Source: Oenococcus kitaharae (lineage in GTDB: Bacteria > Bacillota > Bacilli > Lactobacillales > Lactobacillaceae). Taken from it: a stretch of 64,000 nt of DNA. The stretch is taken from contig NZ_JANJQP010000003.1 in the NCBI RefSeq assembly GCF_025758695.1, forward strand, positions 124,001 to 188,000. The letters are read 5' to 3'. The notes under the pieces are model-generated. The model worked only from the letters and a program-made list of their open reading frames with translations, made no database searches and was not told the DNA's origin. The position numbers and the translations under genes are program-made. This document shows positions 1 through 7,467 of the stretch, piece by piece. Position 1 is the first letter of the stretch. Each line of letters starts with the position of its first letter.

Positions 1-1
1 C

Positions 2-841
2 GCTTTGTTTTTAACTTTTAGAATTCTCAATTTCCCCGACATGACTGTCGAGGGTACTTTTCCTCTGGGAGCCGCAATAGCTGTTAGTCTGATCACACAT
101 GGTGTTGATCCATTTATTGCCAGCCTTGCGGCTTTTGTGACCGGTATGCTGGCCGGCGCGATTACTGCCTTCTTATATACCAAAGGCAGAATTCCGATTT
201 TACTAGCCGGTATTCTGGTCATGACAGCCTGCTTATCTGTGAATCTGCGTATTATGGGCTCAGCTAATATTTCTTTGATCGGCCGGCAAACGATTTTCTC
301 ATCCCTTTCGCAGATGCCACGCTATTTTGATGCGATTATCGTCGGCCTTGTCTCGGTTACCATTGTGACATTGTTGTTAATCTATTTTTTGCAAAGTGAT
401 CTGGGACAAGCCTTCATTGTTACAGGCGACAATCCGACAATGGCGCGTTCGATCGGGATTAATACTGATCGAATGACGATTTTAGGATTGATGGTTTCAA
501 ACGGTTTGGTCGCTCTCGGTGGTGCAATCATTGCGCAAAACAACGGCTATGCCGATATCAATATGGGTATCGGGATCATCGTTGTCGCCTTGGCTTCCAT
601 CATTATCGGTGAAGTGGTCTTTGGCAATTTGACAATGAATCAGCGTCTGGTTGCGATTACTTTAGGTTCAATTATTTATCGTTTTGTCCTGCTGATCGTC
701 CTGCAGCTAGGTTTTTCGACCAACGATCTGAATTTACTGTCGTCGATTCTGTTAGCTATCTGCCTGATGCTGCCGCGTCTGAGCCATTTGCTTCATTTTG
801 ACAATTTAATTAAGCGGGGAGTTTCAAACAGCCATGACTAA
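2..841 (+). CDS. ABC transporter permease, TrpY-like (5' partial)
   Basis: Integral membrane permease of the COG4120 family, which works with a lipoprotein binding subunit and a COG1101 ATPase. In streptococci the related set is called TrpXYZ and imports tryptophan. The reading frame is already open at base 2 and no start codon with a Shine-Dalgarno (SD) sequence is visible, so the N-terminus lies outside the window. The visible 279 residues begin inside the conserved family stretch FRILNFPDMTVEGTFPLG and show about eight hydrophobic segments. The next gene overlaps it by 8 bp, so the two are translationally coupled. The substrate is inferred from the family only. The solitary trpB at 27.8 kb makes tryptophan or indole plausible, but amino-acid specificity cannot be read from the permease. 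Confidence 0.8.
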   Translation, partial: ALFLTFRILNFPDMTVEGTFPLGAAIAVSLITHGVDPFIASLAAFVTGMLAGAITAFLYTKGRIPILLAGILVMTACLSVNLRIMGSANISLIGRQTIFSSLSQMPRYFDAIIVGLVSVTIVTLLLIYFLQSDLGQAFIVTGDNPTMARSIGINTDRMTILGLMVSNGLVALGGAIIAQNNGYADINMGIGIIVVALASIIIGEVVFGNLTMNQRLVAITLGSIIYRFVLLIVLQLGFSTNDLNLLSSILLAICLMLPRLSHLLHFDNLIKRGVSNSHD

Positions 842-1610
842 TACGAATGCAATTTTGTCTTTAAAAAATGTCACAGTCAAGGTTCATTCTGATAACGGCA
901 GCGAGACAGAAATTTTGAAAAACTTCAATTTGGATGTGGCTGATGGTGATTTTATTACAGTCCTTGGTGCCAACGGTGCTGGGAAATCAACTTTCTTCAA
1001 TGTGATTGCTGGTACTTTACCGGCTGATAGCGGCCAGATTTTTCATGCCGGCCAGGATATTACGTCTGTGTCAGCTGAGAAACGGACAGCTTTTCTCAGT
1101 CGTGTCTTCCAAGACCCGAAGATGGGGACCAGTCCGCGTATGACCGTTGCTGAAAATTTGTTACTGGCTGCTAAGCGAGGTGAAAAACGCCGTTTACTGC
1201 CGCGTCATTTGAGTTCAAAAATGGCGGATTTCAAGCGTATCACAGCTCCAATGGGCAATAAACTAGATCAGCGTTTAAATACAGCGACTGAAAATTTATC
1301 TGGTGGTCAGCGTCAAGCCTTGAGTTTTCTCATGGCGACCTACAAAAAGCCGGATATTTTACTATTAGATGAGCACACGGCTGCCTTGGATCCAAAGACC
1401 AGTGCCGAACTAATGCAGAAAACGGCCCAGCGGGTCAACGAGGATCATCTGACCTGCCTCATGATTACGCACCGCATGGACGATGCTTTAAAATACGGCA
1501 ACCGTCTGATTGTGATTGATAATGGTGCCGTTTCACATGATTTTAATCGTGATGAAAAGGCTGCTTTGACAAAAGATAAACTCTTCTCATTTTTCGATGC
1601 AGAGGCCTAA
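834..1610 (+). CDS. ABC transporter ATP-binding protein, TrpZ-like
   Basis: Cytoplasmic ATPase partner of the preceding permease, 258 aa. It shows the Walker A motif GANGAGKST (about residue 45), the signature LSGGQRQAL (about 155), Walker B ILLLDEHTAALD and the H-loop ITHRMDD. The D-loop and switch region look intact, so the subunit should be active. The ATG lies inside the end of the permease gene (8-bp overlap). It belongs to COG1101, whose members are almost always paired with COG4120 permeases and COG2984 binding proteins. The binding protein is expected just upstream of the window. No terminator is obvious before the next gene, which starts 74 bp downstream with its own strong SD. Confidence 0.88.
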   Translation: MTNTNAILSLKNVTVKVHSDNGSETEILKNFNLDVADGDFITVLGANGAGKSTFFNVIAGTLPADSGQIFHAGQDITSVSAEKRTAFLSRVFQDPKMGTSPRMTVAENLLLAAKRGEKRRLLPRHLSSKMADFKRITAPMGNKLDQRLNTATENLSGGQRQALSFLMATYKKPDILLLDEHTAALDPKTSAELMQKTAQRVNEDHLTCLMITHRMDDALKYGNRLIVIDNGAVSHDFNRDEKAALTKDKLFSFFDAEA

Positions 1611-1684
1611 AGCGGCTGACCGACCGATTTATGACGCGATTAAGATAAAATAAAGATAGAAGCAATGTGAGGAGGAGTCCGAAA

Positions 1685-2248
1685 ATGTGCGGTCGGTATA
1701 CTTTTCAATCTGATTTTTCGCCAGAAATCAGCCAAATCACACGGTTGGCTCAGGCTAACGGCTATGAAATCAAGACCGGCGAAGTTTTCCCAGGAGATAC
1801 AACGGCTGTAGTCATTGCCGATCAAGGGAAAATTAAAGTTGTGGGGATGGCCTGGGGTTTTCCAATTTTCGACAACAAACGACTTTTGATTAATGCGCGT
1901 TCAGAGACTTTGCTAGAGAAACGGACTTTTGCTGAAAGCTTTAAAAAACGGCGCTGTGTTTATCCAACGACAGGATTCTTTGAATGGAACTTAGACAAGG
2001 AAAAGGTCTGGTTCAATTATGCGAACCATCATGAGGCACTTTATATTGCCGGATGTTACAACTTTTTTGATGGTCAAGCACGAAGTGTCTTGTTTACAAC
2101 TGAGCCCAATCAGTCGGTTGCACCAGTCCATAATCGCATGCCCTTGATTTTAAAGAAAACACAAATTGCCGCCTGGCTCTCGGATTTTAATGCCGCTAGC
2201 GAGATGATTGCGAATCCAATGCCCGAACTTTTTTCTAAAAAAGTATAA
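1685..2248 (+). CDS. SRAP domain protein (YedK/HMCES-type abasic-site sensor)
   Basis: An SRAP (DUF159) protein of 187 aa. The family forms a covalent thiazolidine crosslink between Cys2 and abasic sites in single-stranded DNA, shielding them during replication. Catalytic residues are visible: Cys2 in MCGRYTF, Asn in NARSE (about residue 69), Glu in GFFEWN (about 100) and His in VHNRMPLIL (about 150). The start is fixed by chemistry, because the cysteine must follow the initiator Met. It is also supported by an AGGAGG SD at about 1670-1678; an upstream GTG in frame would bury the cysteine. It stands as a single gene between the transporter and the aquaporin. Confidence 0.92.
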   Translation: MCGRYTFQSDFSPEISQITRLAQANGYEIKTGEVFPGDTTAVVIADQGKIKVVGMAWGFPIFDNKRLLINARSETLLEKRTFAESFKKRRCVYPTTGFFEWNLDKEKVWFNYANHHEALYIAGCYNFFDGQARSVLFTTEPNQSVAPVHNRMPLILKKTQIAAWLSDFNAASEMIANPMPELFSKKV

Positions 2249-2355
2249 TTTTGTACGTATATTTGGCCACATTCACGTAAATTACAGCAATAACTTTCTT
2301 TTATCAATGAAAAAACTTAAAATAAAGTTATTCTCTTTTCTTGGAAGGATATCGC

Positions 2356-3009
2356 ATGAGAAAATATGTGAGCGAGTTTCTAGGCACCTTTTTATTGGTT
2401 TTCATTGGCACGAGCTCAGTTGTGATTGCTCGCGGCAGTGTTTTGACGATCGCACTGGCTTTTGGATTGGCGGTCACAATTTCTGCCTATGCTTTTGGCG
2501 GTATTTCCGGCGGCCACTTCAATCCAGCCGTGACGACTGCGATGTGGTTGAATAAGCGCATTGGTTTGGCTGATGCAATTGGCTACATTGTGTCTCAGAT
2601 TATCGCGGCCTGCTTAGCTTCTTGGCTTGTCCAACTGTTTGCCAAAGGACTAGGCCAAGCTGCCAATCAATTGGGTCAGACAGATTTTCCGAAAATTTCT
2701 GTCGGGCTGGCATTCACAGTTGAAACGTTAGCCACTTTCCTGTTCTTGACAATTATTCTTAACGTCACTAGCAAAGAACACGGCAATAGCGATTTTGCCG
2801 GCTTAATTATTGGCCTTACTTTGGCTTTAATGATTGTGTTTTCCTTAAATCTGACTGGCGGGTCATTGAACCCGGCACGTTCGATTGGGCCGGCACTTTT
2901 CGCTGGCGGTTCGGCCTTATCGCACTTGTGGCTTTATATCATCGCCCCAGAAGTCGGTGCGATCATTGCAGCATACGTGTCAAAATTTTTGCTGCAAAGC
3001 GAAGATTAA
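2356..3009 (+). CDS. Aquaporin (MIP family, AqpZ-like)
   Basis: Water or small-neutral-solute channel in the cytoplasmic membrane, 217 aa with six membrane helices. Both half-helix motifs are present: HFNPAVTTA after helix 2 and SLNPARSIGPALF after helix 5. The residues around the second NPA (ARSIGPA) look more like AqpZ-type water channels than GlpF. Lactic acid bacterial MIPs can also conduct lactic acid or H2O2, so the substrate is open. ATG 2356 is preceded by GGAAGGA at a good distance; an in-frame codon at 2341 would be too close to that SD. A strong bidirectional terminator follows. Confidence 0.9.
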   Translation: MRKYVSEFLGTFLLVFIGTSSVVIARGSVLTIALAFGLAVTISAYAFGGISGGHFNPAVTTAMWLNKRIGLADAIGYIVSQIIAACLASWLVQLFAKGLGQAANQLGQTDFPKISVGLAFTVETLATFLFLTIILNVTSKEHGNSDFAGLIIGLTLALMIVFSLNLTGGSLNPARSIGPALFAGGSALSHLWLYIIAPEVGAIIAAYVSKFLLQSED

Positions 3010-3014
3010 AAAAA

Positions 3015-3039
3015 CGAACCCAGAGAGGTTCGCTTTTTT
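3015..3039. terminator. Bidirectional intrinsic terminator (aquaporin / small protein)
   Basis: CGAACC (3015-3020) pairs with GGTTCG (3027-3032), with a 6-nt loop, A-run on the left and T-run 3034-3039 on the right. It serves the aquaporin gene and the convergent small gene whose stop codon lies in the T-run. Confidence 0.85.
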
Positions 3040-3241
3040 ATGATTTATTTTTTTTGAAAGGGTCTCTTTGATCGTGATGATCCTGATACCATTTCTCAGC
3101 TTGTTCAGTCGCGATTGCAATAGCCCTTTGATCGCTATAGCCTTTCTCTTTTAAAGCGTTAGCAATGTCGACAGCTTTATCACGAGCGACTTTTTTCAAA
3201 TTCTTCATTGAGGTTGGATACTCTTTCTCACTCCAAGGCAT
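3038..3241 (-). CDS. Conserved small protein, unknown function
   Basis: 67 aa, charged, no membrane segment. It contains the stretches MPWSEKEYPTSMKNL and RAIAIATEQAEKW, a pattern I recognise from small uncharacterised proteins of lactobacilli and bacilli ('MPW..DYP.SMKNL...RAIAIA..QAE'). I cannot name a function. The start is supported by AGGAGG 6-8 nt upstream. It converges on the aquaporin gene and its TAA sits within the shared terminator. It is monocistronic. Confidence 0.75.
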   Translation of the reverse strand: MPWSEKEYPTSMKNLKKVARDKAVDIANALKEKGYSDQRAIAIATEQAEKWYQDHHDQRDPFKKNKS

Positions 3242-3325
3242 TAGATTTCCTCCGATTATTTAAAGTTCAACCTATAGATAATGATAGCAAGGCAACTTTA
3301 AAAGAAGGTAAAAGTTTGGCAATCA

Positions 3326-3353
3326 AAAAAAGACGGCACATAGTCGTCTTTTA
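3326..3353 (-). terminator. Intrinsic terminator after pepF
   Basis: AAAGACG (3330-3336) pairs with CGTCTTT (3346-3352). Read on the minus strand the stem is followed by a T-run (complement of the A-run 3326-3332). It lies 12 bp past the pepF stop codon. Confidence 0.75.
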
Positions 3354-3364
3354 ATTTCTAAATA

Positions 3365-5167
3365 TTAAAGATTTTCAGTCAAATCCAAGAACTCATCGAC
3401 ATCTTTTTTAATCAGATCAGCGCCAGCCTGCCAGAAATCAGGTTGAGTCAGATCAACACCGAGATGTTTTTTCGCTAATTCTTCAGAACTCATGTTGGCA
3501 GTGTCGCGCAGCAAGGAGATATAAGCAGTCTCAAAATCCTGCTGTTTTTGTGCCCAAGCGAAGATACCTAAGCTGAACAAATAGCCGAAGGTATATGGGA
3601 AGTTGTAGAAGGGCACATCGTCAATGTAAAAATGCAGCTTGGAGGTCCAAAAATGGGGATGAACACCTTGATCAGATAAGGCACCGGCAAAGGCCTCTTT
3701 TTGTGCTGCGACCATGAGCTGATTCAGCTGTGCAGGCGTCAAGACACCTTTTTGGCGTTCTTTATAAAAATTGCTTTCAAAGATGAAACGGGCGCGAATG
3801 TTCATAAACATAGCTGTTGCATTGGACATTTTGGCATCCAACAGAGTAATTTTTTCAGCATCTGATTGTGCTGCTTCAACATTAGCCGTATTGATAATCG
3901 TTTCGGCAAAAGTGGAAGCTGTCTCAGCCACGTTCATGGCGTAATTTTGACGCCACTGCGGCAGATCATACAGATTATGCGAGTGAAAGGCATGGCCCAA
4001 TTCATGTGCAATGGTTGCGGCATCGTTGACTGATCCAGTGAAGGTCAGGAAAATACGGTCTTCTTTTAAAGCGGGAATCGATTCGTCCCAGCCGCCAGGC
4101 TGCTTGCCAGGACGGTCTTCGGATTCAATCCATTGATTTTCAAAGGCATGTTTGGCAAAAGCGCCCATTTTTGGCGAGTATTTGGAAAAATTATCGATAA
4201 TAAAATTGGCAGCTTGATCGTAAGTCAAGGTCCGCGGCTGATAACCAGGAACCTGCACGGGAGCTGTCTGATCCTGCCAGGAGATCTGGTCAGAATCCAA
4301 TCCCAACAGTTTGGCTTTGCGGGCAAAGAATTTGACCAGCATGCCTTCGTTTTTAGCAACTGTGTCCCACATGGTTGTCAGAGAGGCTTTGGAGAGACGA
4401 TTCAATTCCAAGGGTTTTTCCAGAAAATCAGAAATACCGTGGGCTTTGTAGTCAGTCAGACGGGCACCAGCTAAATGATTCAGTGTGTCAGCGGACAGGT
4501 TTTCAGCTTTTCCCCACATTTTTTCATAGTTTTTCATCAAGTCGGCACGTGCATCTTTGTCTTTGATGCCGTCCAGCAGGTTCAGTGCTTGGCCAGCCGA
4601 GACTTCTTGGATTTTGCCATCTGTATCTGTGTAGCTGGTCTTCAAACCTGCAGAAATCGTGTCATAATGTGCTGACCAGGCATGCAGTGCATCTACTTGA
4701 AATTCGTTGATTAGTTTTTCCGTCTGATCATCAAGCAGTTTAGCGGCTTTTTCTCGGCTTTCATTTAAAATAAAGGCAATCGGCTTGGCTTTATCATCGG
4801 CTAAAAGTTCTTTAAAACGTGTATCAGACAAGGCAGCTAAAAATTTACCCCACTTTTGTTCTTGTACTGTGTAGTCAATCTCGATTTTTGATAAACGGTC
4901 GAACTTAGGGCCGATTTCACTTTTACCGTAATTGACTGAGCTCCAGGCATTCAAGTAAAAACCAATTGTATGCAGTTTACCTTCAGCTGTCTGCAGCGAA
5001 TCAGCAGCAGCCAAAATGGCCTGATTGCTCGATGCTTGGGATAATGCAGTTAGTTCAGATGCCAGGGACGGATTTTCGCCTTCAGCCGCTTGAAAGGCTG
5101 ATTCGAGTTCCTTAGAATCCAGCCCTGGGAACACGCGATCAATGTTCCAATTTTGTGAGTACGTCAT
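3365..5167 (-). CDS. pepF: Oligoendopeptidase F (M3B zinc metallopeptidase)
   Basis: Cytoplasmic endopeptidase of 600 aa that cleaves oligopeptides of roughly 7-20 residues and takes part in peptide nitrogen use and turnover of signal peptides. The zinc-binding motif HELGHAFH is at about residue 387, with the M3 C-terminal helical domain after it. The length matches the family (about 600 aa). ATG is preceded by AAGGAG, and a good sigma-A promoter lies 25-52 bp upstream. It is flanked by its own terminator and appears to be a single-gene unit, although rpoN ends only 53 bp upstream on the same strand. Confidence 0.95.
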   Translation of the reverse strand: MTYSQNWNIDRVFPGLDSKELESAFQAAEGENPSLASELTALSQASSNQAILAAADSLQTAEGKLHTIGFYLNAWSSVNYGKSEIGPKFDRLSKIEIDYTVQEQKWGKFLAALSDTRFKELLADDKAKPIAFILNESREKAAKLLDDQTEKLINEFQVDALHAWSAHYDTISAGLKTSYTDTDGKIQEVSAGQALNLLDGIKDKDARADLMKNYEKMWGKAENLSADTLNHLAGARLTDYKAHGISDFLEKPLELNRLSKASLTTMWDTVAKNEGMLVKFFARKAKLLGLDSDQISWQDQTAPVQVPGYQPRTLTYDQAANFIIDNFSKYSPKMGAFAKHAFENQWIESEDRPGKQPGGWDESIPALKEDRIFLTFTGSVNDAATIAHELGHAFHSHNLYDLPQWRQNYAMNVAETASTFAETIINTANVEAAQSDAEKITLLDAKMSNATAMFMNIRARFIFESNFYKERQKGVLTPAQLNQLMVAAQKEAFAGALSDQGVHPHFWTSKLHFYIDDVPFYNFPYTFGYLFSLGIFAWAQKQQDFETAYISLLRDTANMSSEELAKKHLGVDLTQPDFWQAGADLIKKDVDEFLDLTENL

Positions 5168-5191
5168 TTTTTCTCCTTATAATATGAAACT

Positions 5192-5219
5192 ATTATAGCT
5201 TTCCTTGGCCTGATGACAA
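5192..5219 (-). promoter_or_regulatory. Sigma-A promoter of pepF
   Basis: On the minus strand, -35 TTGTCA (5219-5214) and -10 TATAAT (5197-5192) are separated by 16 bp. They lie directly between the rpoN stop codon and pepF. Confidence 0.7.
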
Positions 5220-5220
5220 T

Positions 5221-6525
5221 TTATTTTAATGTTCGATGGCGCGCAGCCGGAATTTTAAGCTGCAGCCGGTATTTAGCCACAGTTCGACGAGAAATTGGCA
5301 TATTTTCTTTGACTAATATGGCAGTCAGTTCGCTGTCCGAATAGGGTGATTTAGGATCCTCTTGTGCGATTAGTTTCAGCAGCCGGGTTTGAATTTCTTG
5401 ATCGGAGTGTGTTTCAAAAAATGACCGGCGTGTAAAGAAATCTCTTAATGGAAAAATCCCGAAATCGGTTTGGAGGGCTTTTAAACGAATCGTGCGGCTG
5501 ATTGTGGATTCGCTTTTATGTAACTGCCAGGCGACTTCCCGCATCAATAAAGGTGCAATCGGATGATCATCTTGCGTGAAAAAGGCCAGCTGTTTATCAG
5601 CTAGTACCTGCCCAACAGCTAAAAGCGTCTGCTGCCTTTGATCGAGGCTAGCTGTTAGCCAGTCATATTGCTGGCGCTGAGTTTTAAGATAACTGTCTAA
5701 ATCAATGTCTTTATTTGGCGAAGTTTGCAAACGATTGAAGTAGCTTTCGTTGAACTTTAATTCTGGTTGATTAACTTTGAGAATTTCGACGACTGGATGG
5801 TCAGCTACCAGATGGATAGCAATATCCGGAATCAGCAGTACTTCGGTTCGCGGCTGATTGAAAAAAGCGCCCGGTGCAGGTGATAAACGCTGCAGGTAAT
5901 GTAATGCCTCAGATATCTGAGCGGTGCTGCTATGATGCCTGTCGGCTAATAACTGCAAATCCTGATTTTTTAATAAATCAGGCTCATCCTGCATGAGTAC
6001 AGCGGCTAATTTCGGTGCTTGGGGATCGCGTTGAATTTGCAGATCCATTGCTTGGCTGAGTGATTGTGCACCGATACCAGGCGGGTCTAACTGCTGAAGC
6101 AGTGTTAAGGCATCCATGGCTTGGACTTTGGAAATGGCCAGTTCTCGTTGGATATCAGATAGTGAAAGTGGCAATATACCATTCTCATCAAGCTGAAAAA
6201 CAAGCGCAATCACCCAATCTCTCAAAGGTGCATCGCGCATAGTTAAATTAATTTGATCAAGCAGGTAGTTATCTAAAGATTGATCTCGATCTGCTTGTGC
6301 TTCGATCCAGCTATTGTTGTCAGCAGAAACAAGCCCATCCAGAGAATTTTGATACCAAGCGGGTAGTTTGACATCTAAAAAGGGATTATTATTGCTGGCA
6401 TCATTAAGAAAGCTGGTTAGTTCTTGATTGGTCAGCTGAAGCATTTGAATGGATTGCTGCAGCTGCTGCGTCATTGTGAATCCTTGGCGCTGCTGCGGCC
6501 GCTGGGATAAATTCTGCTGTCTCAC
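5221..6525 (-). CDS. rpoN: RNA polymerase sigma-54 factor
   Basis: Alternative sigma factor of 434 aa that recognises -24/-12 promoters and needs an AAA+ activator for open-complex formation. The glutamine-rich region I (start of protein, QQLQQSIQMLQL), the central core-binding region and the C-terminal RpoN box (SRRTVAKYR near residue 417) are all present. The start is GTG with GAAGAGAG upstream. The only activator in the window is LevR at 7.5 kb and the only convincing target is the PTS operon at 10.4 kb. This fits the dedicated role of RpoN in many Lactobacillales. Confidence 0.95.
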   Translation of the reverse strand: MRQQNLSQRPQQRQGFTMTQQLQQSIQMLQLTNQELTSFLNDASNNNPFLDVKLPAWYQNSLDGLVSADNNSWIEAQADRDQSLDNYLLDQINLTMRDAPLRDWVIALVFQLDENGILPLSLSDIQRELAISKVQAMDALTLLQQLDPPGIGAQSLSQAMDLQIQRDPQAPKLAAVLMQDEPDLLKNQDLQLLADRHHSSTAQISEALHYLQRLSPAPGAFFNQPRTEVLLIPDIAIHLVADHPVVEILKVNQPELKFNESYFNRLQTSPNKDIDLDSYLKTQRQQYDWLTASLDQRQQTLLAVGQVLADKQLAFFTQDDHPIAPLLMREVAWQLHKSESTISRTIRLKALQTDFGIFPLRDFFTRRSFFETHSDQEIQTRLLKLIAQEDPKSPYSDSELTAILVKENMPISRRTVAKYRLQLKIPAARHRTLK

Positions 6526-6669
6526 TGAAAACTCTCTTCTCTATCACTCAATGATAGAACTACGCATATAAACTATATAACACAATTTACTTCGATATGG
6601 TTCACATGCCTCCATCGGGAAAAAAGATGGCCTTGTATTTAGACGATCCGTATGGATCTTTTGATCATT

Positions 6670-6888
6670 TTAATGGTTCCTTGGCCTGCGTGCCCTTAAA
6701 GAATGGTGCCAGATCATATGGGCCAGCAGGATGACGACAAACAAAATGAACCAGGTGCTTAAAGACGCAGCTTGATTAGCCGCGTTATTAGCGGCGCCTG
6801 AGCCATCAGCTCGGCGAAACCATAAAAATAAGGCACCAATCACGAAAATAATTGACCAGGTCCAGGAACTGATTTTCCAAACTTTCAT
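6670..6888 (-). CDS. Small two-TM membrane protein, DUF3923-like
   Basis: 72 aa with two hydrophobic segments (about residues 9-22 and 45-62) and a basic C-terminus (RARRPRNH). The N-terminus MKVWKISSWTW and the FRRADGSGA loop resemble DUF3923 proteins of Firmicutes, whose function is unknown. ATG 6888 has GGAGGC 4-9 nt upstream, so a longer frame reaching to 6945 is not needed. It lies upstream of rpoN on the same strand (144-bp gap). Confidence 0.65.
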   Translation of the reverse strand: MKVWKISSWTWSIIFVIGALFLWFRRADGSGAANNAANQAASLSTWFILFVVILLAHMIWHHSLRARRPRNH

Positions 6889-6956
6889 GCTGCCTCCATC
6901 TATGATAATATTTTGCTCCCAGCTCAAAACGGCTGTTTCATCCAATTATACATACG

Positions 6957-6968
6957 TGTTTTAAAACA
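6957..6968. promoter_or_regulatory. 12-bp palindrome TGTTTTAAAACA upstream of the levR unit
   Basis: A perfect palindrome identical to the one at 10366-10377 in front of the PTS operon. It lies about 85 bp before the 132-aa gene that precedes levR, so it may be an autoregulatory operator. The binding protein is inferred, not shown. Confidence 0.5.
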
Positions 6969-7052
6969 GGTTTACAACAATTTTGTTTTCACACACAATT
7001 TAGAGGAAAATGGATATGTGAGGGAATTTGTTTTAAGTTAAGGAGACAGCCG

Positions 7053-7451
7053 ATGGGCTTATTTATTAAAGAAGCATTATTCAAAACATATATGCAGCAA
7101 GTAGATCCTAAATTGGTGTATGAACCAGGTCATGCCGTGATTTCTGTGAATATTGTGAATTTAAATCCAGTCACAAATTGCGTCTATATCGGTGATGATT
7201 TTTTCTTTGCAGCTCGCTATAATGACGCTTTCGATGCATTTTCAAACGGTTTTGTGCTTACAAAAAATCAGATTGCCAGTATCACTCTCAAAAGCAAAGC
7301 ACTGGCGGATCAATTAATCATCGAAACAACCGAAGAGGACCCGCATAGTCATCAGCCGTTAACCTTAAAAATGAGCCTGCCGAAAATCAATCAAACATCT
7401 TGGCACGTAAAGAATTTAAAACTGCTGCGGCAGCGTTTGGCCAAAGCCTAA
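7053..7451 (+). CDS. Hypothetical protein preceding levR
   Basis: 132 aa, no signal peptide and no membrane segment. I do not recognise a family. The sequence alternates short hydrophobic stretches and charged residues (VISVNIVNLN, CVYIGDDFFFAARY, LIIETTEED) in a way that suggests a beta-rich fold ending in a basic helix (NLKLLRQRLAKA). That ending recalls PH-like domains, but this is only an impression. It has a strong SD (AAGGAG). Its stop is 16 bp before the LevR ATG, so the two form an operon and may be functionally linked to control of the downstream PTS. Confidence 0.7.
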   Translation: MGLFIKEALFKTYMQQVDPKLVYEPGHAVISVNIVNLNPVTNCVYIGDDFFFAARYNDAFDAFSNGFVLTKNQIASITLKSKALADQLIIETTEEDPHSHQPLTLKMSLPKINQTSWHVKNLKLLRQRLAKA

Positions 7452-7467
7452 TTCTTTGGAGGGTCTT

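Noticed and set aside
4133-4675. Plus-strand frames of 63-113 aa inside pepF
   Set aside because: Opposite strand of a conserved metallopeptidase gene; no start signals.
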